Shown: positions 1 through 6,212 of the stretch, one piece after another
How positions within the stretch are numbered: the first letter of the stretch is position 1
How the letters are laid out: the number at the start of each line of letters is the position of its first letter
Origin: Chloroflexota bacterium
GTDB lineage: Bacteria > Chloroflexota > Ktedonobacteria > Ktedonobacterales > Ktedonobacteraceae
DNA length: 12,877 nt
NCBI GenBank assembly: GCA_902810755.1
Contig: CADDYT010000170.1
Location: 1 to 12,877 of the forward strand
Reading direction: 5' to 3'
Made by a program: the position numbers and the translations under genes
Notes under the pieces: generated by a model
Database searches by the model: none
What the model was told of the DNA's origin: nothing
Seen by the model: only the letters and a program-made list of their open reading frames with translations

Positions 1-741
1 CCGCTGGGCCTGGCCTTCGGCGCGGGCGTGCTGTCCACGCTCAACCCCTGCGGCTTCGCCTTGCTGCCCGCCTATGTCTCCTACGCGGTTGAGCAGCAGG
101 TGTCCGTGTCCGCCGCTTCTGCAAAGCCACCGTCTGGCTGGCAGCACCTGTTGCGCGGTGGACTGCTGGGCCTCCCACTGGCGGCGGGCTTCCTGCTGGT
201 CTTCCTCGTCGCCGGTTTTGTACTTGCGCTCGGCGGGCGCCTGCTGGTGCATCTGTTCCCCTGGCTTGCCATACTGGTTGGTGTCGGGTTAGTGTTCCTG
301 GGAGGCTGGACGCTATTCACCGGACGAGCGCCGGAGATTCCGGGACTCAGTGCGGTGGCGACGAGGCTGGACACGTCGAGGCCTGGAGGACGTGCTTCAT
401 CCGAGGCGCAGTCGCCTCCACGCGCGCTGCGGGCTGCGTGGATCTTCGGAGTAGGCTATGGCCTTTCCTCGCTGGGGTGTACGCTGCCTGTCTTTCTGCT
501 CGTAGTGGGGACGGCAATCACTGCAGGCGGCGTGGGAAGCGCGGCGCTGGTGTTCTTGAGCTACGCGGCGGGTATGACCCTGGTGTTACTGGCCGTCGCC
601 CTGGCAGCCACCCAACTGTCCGACCTGCTGCGTACCGCCGTCTTTCCCCTTTTGCGCTGGGTGCTACCTCTGACCTCGCTGTTCTTGATCGCCGCTGGCC
701 TCTACATCGTGGTCTACCAACTGCGTGCCGGGCTGTGGTAG
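1..741 (+). CDS. CcdA-family cytochrome c biogenesis / thiol-disulfide membrane protein (5' end outside window)
   Basis: The frame is open from base 1, so the gene starts upstream of the window; the internal GTG at 28 is not its real start. The visible 246 residues form a polytopic membrane protein. The first helix carries the LNPCGFALLPAY signature (Cys at visible residue 17) and a later helix carries SSLGCTLPVF (Cys at residue 160). Paired cysteines in the first and fourth membrane segments are the hallmark of CcdA/DsbD-beta proteins, which pass electrons from cytoplasmic thioredoxin across the membrane to extracytoplasmic thiol oxidoreductases. A long charged loop (about residues 105-142) separates the two halves, as in CcdA. 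The partner protein is not in the window and may lie upstream. An MFS gene follows on the same strand after 81 nt. The family call is firm; the exact client (cytochrome c maturation, metal or thiol repair) is unknown. Confidence 0.88.
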   Translation, partial: PLGLAFGAGVLSTLNPCGFALLPAYVSYAVEQQVSVSAASAKPPSGWQHLLRGGLLGLPLAAGFLLVFLVAGFVLALGGRLLVHLFPWLAILVGVGLVFLGGWTLFTGRAPEIPGLSAVATRLDTSRPGGRASSEAQSPPRALRAAWIFGVGYGLSSLGCTLPVFLLVVGTAITAGGVGSAALVFLSYAAGMTLVLLAVALAATQLSDLLRTAVFPLLRWVLPLTSLFLIAAGLYIVVYQLRAGLW

Positions 742-764
742 CCCGCCAGAGGGCATGTCTTGTA

Positions 765-796
765 CACCCGGTTCGCTGCGACAGTCAGACCGGGTG
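765..796 (+). other. Intergenic hairpin between CcdA-like and MFS genes
   Basis: A perfect 8-bp inverted repeat, CACCCGGT (765-772) and ACCGGGTG (789-796), encloses a 16-nt loop. It lies 24 nt after the stop of the CcdA-like gene and just ahead of the MFS ribosome binding site. No T-run follows, so it is not a standard intrinsic terminator. It could be an attenuating or RNA-stabilising structure, or chance. Confidence 0.35.
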
Positions 797-822
797 CGTG
801 TGAGCCGCGAGGAGACAATGTC

Positions 823-2118
823 ATGCAAGCGAACCGTCCACATCGCTATCCCATGAGCCAGGACAGTCTGGCTCAACACACGGACGATCCCCGCCCGGTC
901 GGCGCTCACGGCGTGTTTGCCCTCATGGCGTCCTCGCGTGAGCGGGGGGTGCTGCTAGCCGTCTTCCTGTCCTACCTGACGTTTGGCGTGCTGTTCCAGC
1001 TCTTTCCCCCACTGCTCTCGGCTCTCGGCAAAGAGTTCCACGTCAATCACGGCACGGCGTCGCTGGTCATGACTCTGTTTCTGCTCCCCATCCTGGTAGT
1101 CGCCTTCCCGGCTGGCGTCCTGGTTGCCCGTTATGGAGTCAGGCGCATCGGCCTGTGGGCCTTTGCCCTCTTGCTGGCAGGCGCCCTCGTGAATCTCGCT
1201 GCGCCCGCCTTCGCCATCTTGCTACTCGGTCGTGTGATCAGCGGTCTGGGCGGGGGTCTGCTGGTGATCGTACTTCTGTGGCTGCTCATCGAACACATCC
1301 CGCAGGCGCAGCGCGGCCTGGCGCCGGGTATCTTTGTCGCCGGGCTGCCAGCAGGGACGGGCCTCGCCTTTGATGTGCTGGCGCCCCTGGGCGCGAAATT
1401 GGGGTGGCGCGGCGAGATGGGCGTCGTCCTCCTGCTGCTGCTCGGCGTGCTGCTTGTCTTCCTGCGAGAGGCGCCACGAACGCCGCACCGGCGAGTTCAC
1501 GCTCCGCGTCTCTTGCCCGTGCTATACAATGAGCAGCTGTGGCGCCTCTCGCTGGTGACGCTGCTGGGATATACGGCCATCATCGGGTTTACCACCTGGG
1601 CGCCCACGACCCTGGTCACCGTTACGCGGGTTCCCCTCTGGCTGGGGACAGTACTCGCCTCGGTCTTGCTTGTGATTGATATCCCGTTTGCCCCCCTCTG
1701 GGGCGCCGTTTCCGACCGTCTGGGGCGGCGCAAGCCGTTGATCGTGGGTGGTTTTACTATCTATCTGCTCGGCTCTCTGGCGGTGCCAGTTGTGGCCCAC
1801 GCGGGGGCCTTGAGCGTTCCGGGGCTGCTGCTCACGATCACCGGCATGGGTATCGGGTGTGCGATGTTCTTTCCCGCCGCCCTCGCCATTCCGGTCGAAA
1901 CAGTCGAGTCCGAGCAGGTCGGGTTGGCCTATGCCCTGTTTTTCTTGGCGCAGGTCGGCGGCATGCTGCTCGGCCCTGTCCTCGTCGGCGCGGTGCTGGA
2001 CTTCGGCTCTGCCACCGAAGCATTCCTCGTTGTCAGCGCCATCACGCTGGTGGGAGTGCTGGTTGGCCTTACGCTCCGTACCCCGAAAGCCGGGAAAGGG
2101 ACTGGGCAGGAACCGTAG
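823..2118 (+). CDS. Major facilitator superfamily (MFS) transporter
   Basis: A 431-residue, about 12-helix membrane protein. I chose the ATG at 823 because a GAGGAG box at 809-814 sits 8 nt upstream; the frame is open back to 760 but has only a TTG there. The MFS loop signature appears twice, as expected for the two six-helix halves: GVLVARYGVRRIG after helix 2 and GAVSDRLGRRKPLIVGG after helix 8. Glycine-rich helices (ISGLGGGLLVIV and TGMGIGCAMFFPAALAIP) are typical of substrate-path helices. The N-terminal 40 residues are hydrophilic and cytoplasmic. The substrate cannot be told from the sequence; drug or metabolite export is the usual guess for this type. It follows the CcdA-like gene on the same strand, and the truncated CBM48 gene comes next. 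Confidence 0.9.
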   Translation: MQANRPHRYPMSQDSLAQHTDDPRPVGAHGVFALMASSRERGVLLAVFLSYLTFGVLFQLFPPLLSALGKEFHVNHGTASLVMTLFLLPILVVAFPAGVLVARYGVRRIGLWAFALLLAGALVNLAAPAFAILLLGRVISGLGGGLLVIVLLWLLIEHIPQAQRGLAPGIFVAGLPAGTGLAFDVLAPLGAKLGWRGEMGVVLLLLLGVLLVFLREAPRTPHRRVHAPRLLPVLYNEQLWRLSLVTLLGYTAIIGFTTWAPTTLVTVTRVPLWLGTVLASVLLVIDIPFAPLWGAVSDRLGRRKPLIVGGFTIYLLGSLAVPVVAHAGALSVPGLLLTITGMGIGCAMFFPAALAIPVETVESEQVGLAYALFFLAQVGGMLLGPVLVGAVLDFGSATEAFLVVSAITLVGVLVGLTLRTPKAGKGTGQEP

Positions 2119-2199
2119 TAGGGAATGGGACCGGTCAGACGCACGAGGAGGCGAGTCGAGGTGATCGCCACAACCTGTACCAGAACGGAGGGGAAACTG

Positions 2200-2349
2200 G
2201 TGACGCGGGTGACATTGAAGCTTTCGCAGCATCTCTGGGCGGGCGTCATCTCTCTTGTGGGCGATTTCAGCGATTGGAATCGCGCGTTCCACCCGTTGCG
2301 GCGCGACCGCGCGGGAAGATTGAAGCTGTTCCCAGGCGTGTCATGCTGA
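2200..2349 (+). pseudogene. Truncated CBM48 / isoamylase N-terminal-like glycan-binding protein
   Basis: A GTG at 2200 is preceded by a strong GGAGGGG box (2187-2193, 6-nt spacing). The product would be only 49 residues. Residues 4-41 read like the first half of a CBM48 or AMPK-type glycogen-binding domain: a beta strand (VTLKL), then SLVGDFSDWN and HPLRRDRAGRL, matching the family pattern VxLVGDFNxW...HPLxRxxxG. Intact domains continue for roughly 40-50 more residues with further strands. Here similarity ends at residue 41, exactly where the left arm of a 25-bp palindrome begins (base 2323), and the tail KLFPGVSC is encoded by that arm. No remaining domain sequence is seen in any frame between the palindrome and the convergent GT87 gene. 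I infer a once-intact gene that lost its 3' half on arrival of the palindrome or in a linked deletion. A functional short peptide is less likely. Confidence 0.6.
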
Positions 2350-2384
2350 GTGGGAGCGAAGCATGACACGCCTGGGAACAGCTT
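2323..2384. repeat. Long palindrome, CATGCTGAG-core repeat copy 1 / bidirectional terminator
   Basis: Two perfectly complementary 25-nt arms (2323-2347 and 2360-2384) flank a 12-nt loop (GAGTGGGAGCGA). TTTT ends the right arm on the + strand, so it can act as an intrinsic terminator for the MFS/CBM side. It sits between convergent genes, 31 nt beyond the stop of the GT87 gene. The central 30 nt (2341-2370) matches a second site at 12072-12101 in 24 of 30 positions, showing that this is a dispersed repeat rather than a unique hairpin. Confidence 0.8.
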
Positions 2385-2415
2385 TTATGGTGAACACAGG
2401 CAACAGGAAGACCGG

Positions 2416-3819
2416 CTAACGCAGGGAAAAGATCGAGATTTCACTCTGCTCTATGGGCAATGGTTTGCGTTTGCGGACGTGAAACCAGTTGAAGAGGAAG
2501 GCGAGCGTTGCCAGCACAAAGCAGGCATCGCGCAGAGCTACCGTTTGCACGAAGCCGGGAACGTATGGGATAAGCAGGACGCTGGGCGCTCGCGTGTAGA
2601 GGTAGGCATAGATATAGGTGGTCAGGAAGGAGAGCGTTCCCCAGCAGAGCAGCCAGAAGCCGTCCAGCGCGCCGTTGTAGGCGAGCAGGGGCATGACCCA
2701 GATGAGATATTGCGGGCTGAAGACCTTGCCGGTGGCGATGAAGACGAGCAGGATAGCGATACTGGCCTGCGTCAGATCGAACTTTTTGCGCCATTGCAGG
2801 AAGAGAATGGTGATGAAGCCAAGCACAAGCGCCACATCGCCCACCGCAGATACAAAGCCGTCCAGTACGCTATCGATGTTGAGCGAGCCGTAACTGGAGA
2901 CAATCTTGACGGGAAAGCCAAAGGCGGTTGTCAGCCAGAGGAAGGTGCTACTGGTGGCCTCTACCTGCACGGGCCGGTGCAGGAAGTAGCTAAGCTGGCT
3001 TAGTACGGCCCCCTGAAAGTTCAAGAGCGCGAAGAAGCCGGTAATGCCCAGCGTGATAGCGAGGAAGATGAGCGTATTTTTCCATTTCCACCGGCGCAAC
3101 TCGCGCAGCGTTTGCCAGAGAACACCTGGAATAGCGCGCGCAGGCAGCGAGCGTGGCGGCGCAGCGAGCGTGCGCGCGTCGTATTGCTCGGCGAGAAAGA
3201 GGGCAGGCAGGAGCAGAATCGGGTAGAGTTTGAGCAAGACACCAAAGGCCAGGGCGATGTAGGCCAGAGCCCAGCGTTTCCGTTCGGCGGCGATGATACA
3301 GATGAGTGTACAGGCGGCGGGCAGAAGATCATAACGTCCCTCCGCCGTTGCCCACGCGCCCAGCAGAACATAAATGGCGAATGCCAGCGCGCCTCCACGC
3401 GGCCCGTAACGCAGCAAGAGCCAGTAGATCAGCACGGCGACCAGCGCCATCCAGATGGCGAAGACCAGTTGATAATACTGGATCGGAGCCAGCAGGGCCA
3501 GAGAGAACGGGAGCAGCGTAAACGGCGGATATTCCGTCGGCAGCATATGGAACGGCGGTTGGGCTGAGGTGATGCCCAGAAACTGGCATTGCGAGGCGGG
3601 CAGCAGGTGTGTTCCCCAGCTACCGAGCCAGAACGTGATAGCATAGCACTGATAGCGAGCGGCATCTGTACTCAGCCAGAGCATCTGCCAGGAGGCGCCG
3701 CTGAACATCAAAATAGTGACAACCACAATGGGTATATACGCAACGATGCCGCTTTGCGCCAGCAACGATTCCCAGATAGAAGGAGTTTTATACCTCTGCG
3801 AAATCTGTTCTTGCACCAA
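2416..3819 (-). CDS. GT87 (DUF2029-type) GT-C membrane glycosyltransferase
   Basis: A 467-residue polytopic membrane protein with about 10-12 hydrophobic helices. Features typical of the GT87/PimE-like polyprenyl-phosphate-dependent mannosyltransferase group are an Asp in the first extracytoplasmic loop (STDAARYQCYA, D52), TEYPPFTLLPF (E96-F105), AEGRYDLLPAA (R162-D164), FGVLLKLYPILLLP (K197-P200) and SPQYLIWVMPLLAY near the C-terminus. Such enzymes move a sugar from a lipid-linked donor onto an acceptor on the outer face of the membrane. The acceptor is unknown. The start is uncertain: a TTG at 3819 or GTG at 3816, with GGAGG at 3837-3833 and a nearer AAGAG box; no in-frame ATG fits. It is monocistronic, divergent from the peroxiredoxin and convergent with the MFS/CBM side. 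Confidence 0.8.
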   Translation of the reverse strand: MVQEQISQRYKTPSIWESLLAQSGIVAYIPIVVVTILMFSGASWQMLWLSTDAARYQCYAITFWLGSWGTHLLPASQCQFLGITSAQPPFHMLPTEYPPFTLLPFSLALLAPIQYYQLVFAIWMALVAVLIYWLLLRYGPRGGALAFAIYVLLGAWATAEGRYDLLPAACTLICIIAAERKRWALAYIALAFGVLLKLYPILLLPALFLAEQYDARTLAAPPRSLPARAIPGVLWQTLRELRRWKWKNTLIFLAITLGITGFFALLNFQGAVLSQLSYFLHRPVQVEATSSTFLWLTTAFGFPVKIVSSYGSLNIDSVLDGFVSAVGDVALVLGFITILFLQWRKKFDLTQASIAILLVFIATGKVFSPQYLIWVMPLLAYNGALDGFWLLCWGTLSFLTTYIYAYLYTRAPSVLLIPYVPGFVQTVALRDACFVLATLAFLFNWFHVRKRKPLPIEQSEISIFSLR

Positions 3820-3846
3820 AACTCTTTTCTTGCCTCCGATCTCTGT

Positions 3847-3876
3847 TTGACATTATCTCTACGCAGGTGCTACAAT
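3847..3876 (+). promoter_or_regulatory. Sigma-70-type promoter for the peroxiredoxin gene
   Basis: A perfect -35 TTGACA (3847-3852) is followed by an 18-nt spacer and a -10 TACAAT (3871-3876). A TG one base before the -10 gives an extended -10. Transcription would begin near 3883, leaving a leader of about 150 nt before the peroxiredoxin start at 4036. Confidence 0.7.
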
Positions 3877-3891
3877 CTCAGCGACGTACCC

Positions 3892-3962
3892 TTGTTTGCC
3901 TTACGACAGGGGTATCAATTATTTTGTCGCACGTGCGTACCTTTCAGACGATTGGCAAACAA
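3892..3962 (+). promoter_or_regulatory. Structured 5' leader upstream of peroxiredoxin
   Basis: Inside the predicted leader, TTGTTTGCC (3892-3900) pairs perfectly with GGCAAACAA (3954-3962). Within that loop, CGACA (3904-3908) can pair with TGTCG (3925-3929), and a 10-bp palindrome CGCACGTGCG lies at 3928-3937. It could be a regulatory RNA fold or DNA operator sites. I recognise no known riboswitch class. Confidence 0.35.
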
Positions 3963-4035
3963 CGGTAGTCACCTGTAACTCTGTGCGTATTTCTTTGTGG
4001 AAAAGCAGCAACTTGCTATGGGAGGATACGGAGCA

Positions 4036-4521
4036 ATGAGCAGTAACGCTCGTTCGGAGACAAAAACCTTGAAAGTCGGTGATGTCGCTCCCGACTTTAC
4101 TCTCAAGACCGCGACCCGGCAGGACTGGCACCTGGCGGACTTCCGGCATAAGAAAAATGTCGTTCTCGCTTTCGTGCCGTTTGCTTTCAGCCGTGTTTGC
4201 TCGGCACAACTTCCCTCATACGAGGCGGAGTTAGAGCGGTTCAAAGATGCTGATACCGAAATTGTCAGTATCAGCATGGATAGCCATCACGCACTCAACG
4301 CCTGGGCAAAGGCAATGAATACCTCGTTTCCCCTGCTTTCAGACTTCTACCCGCAGGGGCAGGTTGTCGATCTCTACGGTGTGCGGAACCCTCTGGGCAT
4401 GCCAGAACGCGCCCTGTTCGTTATCGACAAAGAGGGTGTGATCCGTTATATCGAAGTGATGAATTCCCCCGGTGACATGCCCGATAACGAGGATCTTTTC
4501 GAGGCATTACGTAAACTCTGA
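4036..4521 (+). CDS. 1-Cys peroxiredoxin, AhpE-like (redoxin domain)
   Basis: A 161-residue thioredoxin-fold peroxidase. Peroxiredoxins reduce H2O2, organic hydroperoxides or peroxynitrite in the cytoplasm through a reactive cysteine. The active-site pattern PxxxSxxC is present as PFAFSRVC (P48, S52, C55), and the N-terminal VGDVAPDFTL (14-23) is standard. C55 is the only cysteine in the protein, so it must be a 1-Cys enzyme resolved by an external thiol such as thioredoxin, mycothiol or bacillithiol. The length fits AhpE (about 153). I chose the ATG at 4036: a GGAGG at 4021-4025 lies 10 nt upstream, and that box overlaps codons of the longer GTG-started frame. It has its own promoter and is closed off downstream by an 18-bp-arm palindrome. 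There is no signal peptide. Confidence 0.9.
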   Translation: MSSNARSETKTLKVGDVAPDFTLKTATRQDWHLADFRHKKNVVLAFVPFAFSRVCSAQLPSYEAELERFKDADTEIVSISMDSHHALNAWAKAMNTSFPLLSDFYPQGQVVDLYGVRNPLGMPERALFVIDKEGVIRYIEVMNSPGDMPDNEDLFEALRKL

Positions 4522-4535
4522 TGAAGTGGCCCTAT

Positions 4536-4575
4536 CACCGTGCCATGCTGAGCCGCCGCTCAGCATGGCACGGTG
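4536..4575. repeat. Perfect palindrome between convergent genes, CATGCTGAG-core repeat copy 2
   Basis: Two perfect 18-nt arms (4536-4553 and 4558-4575) flank a 4-nt CGCC loop. The core CATGCTGAG is shared with the palindrome at 2323-2384. It lies 14 nt after the peroxiredoxin stop and 21 nt after the stop of the convergent selenoprotein gene, so it is placed to end or protect both transcripts. Neither side has a U-tract, so factor-independent termination is not assured. Confidence 0.75.
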
Positions 4576-4596
4576 GTGAGAGCTGTTCGACTGTAT

Positions 4597-5316
4597 TTAT
4601 TCTTCGCGATATGCTTCGCGCCAGCTATCGTCAGCGGTGTAGGCCGGGTATGGCTGTTCCCAGATACGGCCTGGTTCTTCTCTGGCCTCCCAGCGGCGCA
4701 GGGCGTCTTGCAACACCTGGCGCTGCAATTCTACCTGATGCGGACCGCCCAGACTGTTGCCCGGCTTAAAGTTCTGTGGATGGAAGGCGCGCGGTGGTCC
4801 AGCCTGCCGCGTTTCCTCCGGGAAGACCGTAATCATGACGGTAGGAATGCCGACCATCTCGATTTCGCGCTGGATTGCAACTGCAACCCGATGGCAGAGA
4901 GGTCAGCCGGCGGTCATGAGGACGGCATCGGCGTTGGAGCGCAGGATGAGTTTTGCCATTTCCGGCGCGACCTGCTCGTAGATCTCGCGCAGGCGCTGGC
5001 TATAACCCATAAAGCCCAGGTGCCTGCTGGCAACACCGCCGATGATGCCCCCGGCAGCCAGTTCGCGCAGCCGGTCGATGGGAAAAACGCAATTGATATC
5101 TTCGTCCGCATCATGATGATCATAATGGTCGTGAGTTACCATCAACTGCTCTGCCTGCACATCTCCCGGTAGCACGCGCCAGCTATTGTCGCCCTCGATA
5201 TTGAACGGCTCCTGCCCGCGCAGGTGGACGCCTGCCGTACTGACGAGCGCGAAGACACTCTGATGTAGCTCGCGCGAACGTGGCGTGTAGGGGATACACC
5301 GCTTTGACATTGGCAT
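4597..5316 (-). CDS. GrdB-family selenoprotein (glycine/sarcosine/betaine reductase selenoprotein B-like), TGA read as Sec
   Basis: I annotate one 239-residue protein with selenocysteine at residue 138 (TGA at 4905-4903). The N-terminal part matches the GRDB family: FALVSTAGVHL (22-32), then residues 62-86 beginning HDHYDHHDADEDINC and ending FPIDRLREL, and LGFMGYSQR. The TGA falls in VLMTAG-U-PLCHR, a UxxC redox motif at the place where GrdB has its Sec. After it the same frame continues (VAVAIQREIEMVGIPTVMI) for 101 residues to a TAA. Clostridial GrdB is about 430 residues, so this is a short family version; its substrate is unknown, and glycine reductase itself is not implied. An AGGAG box lies 9 nt before the ATG at 5316. 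It is the last gene of a four-gene operon, 32 nt after the esterase. The alternative is a nonsense-mutated pseudogene, which the intact downstream frame and SECIS-like hairpin argue against. Confidence 0.85.
4872..4905 (-). promoter_or_regulatory. Bacterial SECIS-like hairpin with its UGA codon
   Basis: Reading the coding strand, the UGA (4905-4903) is followed by 13 nt, then a perfect 7-bp stem GGGUUGC (4889-4883) / GCAAUCC (4878-4872) with one G-U pair, closing a 4-nt loop AGUU. The loop begins 21 nt after the UGA and has a G among its first two bases. Both fit the published general pattern of bacterial SECIS elements, which recruit SelB for selenocysteine insertion. The fold was made by eye. 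Confidence 0.7.
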
Positions 5317-5348
5317 ATGTGATTTCTCCTGTACGTTGAGCTATGTGT

Positions 5349-6212
5349 TTATCGTACTACCAGGGGATGATCCTGAAAAAACGCCTGGATGGTCGCGGTC
5401 GCATCCAGATTGCGCGTCGTTTTCCCGATGAGGCCAACCGGGAGGTATTGCTTACCGCCGGGCCAGGTGTGACCGCCGCCAATGATATTGTAGTGGAGGA
5501 CATCGGCCCCCTGCGCGCCTCCCCGGTAGTGTATTTGCTGCACCTGCGTGCCATCGCTGACCGGCGTGGGAAGCGAGGTGATGGCGGGCGCTGGCATACA
5601 TCGATTATGCCTGGCCCACCATTGGACGGCATCCGTTATCGAAAGAATCGAGCCTTTTGCGCCGATGGTGACAATGCCGCCGCCTGCCGGGACGAAACGA
5701 TCCTCGCTGCCGTGGAAATACAGGACGGGGACAGGGCGTGACGGCCTGGCGCGTTCGGCCAGCAGGGTTGGCATGGTGGCGGCGACGATGGCAATGGCCG
5801 CGTTTCTGTCGGCAAGCTCGCAGCCCAGGCGCGCCGTGAAAAAGCCCCCGTTCGACATCCCGGCAGCATAGATGCGCTGCGTATCGATATTCAGGCTGTG
5901 GGTGAGTTGATCGAGCAGCGCGGCGACAAAGGTGACGTCGTTCACGCCATCCTGATCGGCTTTTGTGGTTCCGCGACCGTCGGCCCAGGAGCGGTGGTAG
6001 CCGTTCGGGTAGATAACGATAAAGTTTTGCGTATTGGCCAGGGGGTTGAAGCGGGCCAGACCGGTCATGCTCTGCCCGTAACTGCCACCGCCATGAAAGA
6101 CCAGCACGAGCGGGTAGCGGGCCTCCTGGCTATAATGGGTGGGCAGGTGAACAAGGTAGGAACGACGTCGGCCATCCACCTGAATGGACGCAAGATAATT
6201 GTATGCCTTCAT
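5349..6212 (-). CDS. PHB-depolymerase-family esterase (alpha/beta hydrolase, LpqC/feruloyl-esterase-like)
   Basis: A 287-residue alpha/beta hydrolase. The N-terminal pattern RRRSYLVHLPTHY, then PLVLVFHGGG (oxyanion region, 34-43), is typical of the esterase PHB depolymerase family. The catalytic triad is complete: nucleophile S120 in GMSNGG, D171 in HGSEDRFVP, and H248 in GGGHTWPGG. Such enzymes cleave esters of polyhydroxyalkanoate, feruloyl-sugar or acylated polysaccharide type. No signal peptide is seen, so it probably acts in the cytoplasm, unlike most secreted family members. The start is fixed by AGGAGG 7 nt upstream and by the ATGA overlap with the acyltransferase stop, which implies translational coupling. 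Following a glycosyltransferase and an acyltransferase, it may trim or remodel an acylated glycolipid; that role is inference. Confidence 0.85.
   Translation of the reverse strand: MKAYNYLASIQVDGRRRSYLVHLPTHYSQEARYPLVLVFHGGGSYGQSMTGLARFNPLANTQNFIVIYPNGYHRSWADGRGTTKADQDGVNDVTFVAALLDQLTHSLNIDTQRIYAAGMSNGGFFTARLGCELADRNAAIAIVAATMPTLLAERARPSRPVPVLYFHGSEDRFVPAGGGIVTIGAKGSILSITDAVQWWARHNRCMPAPAITSLPTPVSDGTQVQQIHYRGGAQGADVLHYNIIGGGHTWPGGKQYLPVGLIGKTTRNLDATATIQAFFQDHPLVVR

Noticed and set aside
1522..2292. 256-residue minus-strand reading frame
   Set aside because: It is antisense to the MFS gene. Its composition (Arg, Gln, His, Gly, Asp rich) is that of a mirror of a hydrophobic membrane protein.
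2347..2349. TGA at the end of the truncated CBM48 gene as another selenocysteine codon, since it lies at a hairpin and the frame stays open to 3003
   Set aside because: The frame beyond it is antisense to the GT87 gene and reads as charged, low-hydrophobicity shadow protein. The hairpin is a dispersed repeat, and there is no redox motif or family support.
2350..3003. 217-residue plus-strand reading frame
   Set aside because: It is fully antisense to the well-supported GT87 gene and has Glu/Gln/Gly-rich shadow composition with no recognisable domain.
3997..4035. Upstream GTG or ATG (4018) starts for the peroxiredoxin
   Set aside because: They would place the GGAGG ribosome site inside the coding region and add residues not typical of the family. 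The ATG at 4036 has proper spacing.
4597..4857. A separate 86-residue gene starting at an internal ATG
   Set aside because: It is in frame with the upstream GrdB-like part, has no ribosome binding site of its own, and its start lies inside a conserved-looking GrdB stretch (EIEMVGIPTV). It is the C-terminal part of the selenoprotein.
4573..5172. 199-residue plus-strand reading frame over the selenoprotein gene
   Set aside because: The minus strand has clear GrdB-family motifs, an operon position and a Shine-Dalgarno, whereas this frame has none of these.
5337..5368. Short GTACG/CGTAC hairpin between the esterase and selenoprotein genes
   Set aside because: It has only 5 bp, a long loop and no U-tract. 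It is likely chance and would not stop transcription.
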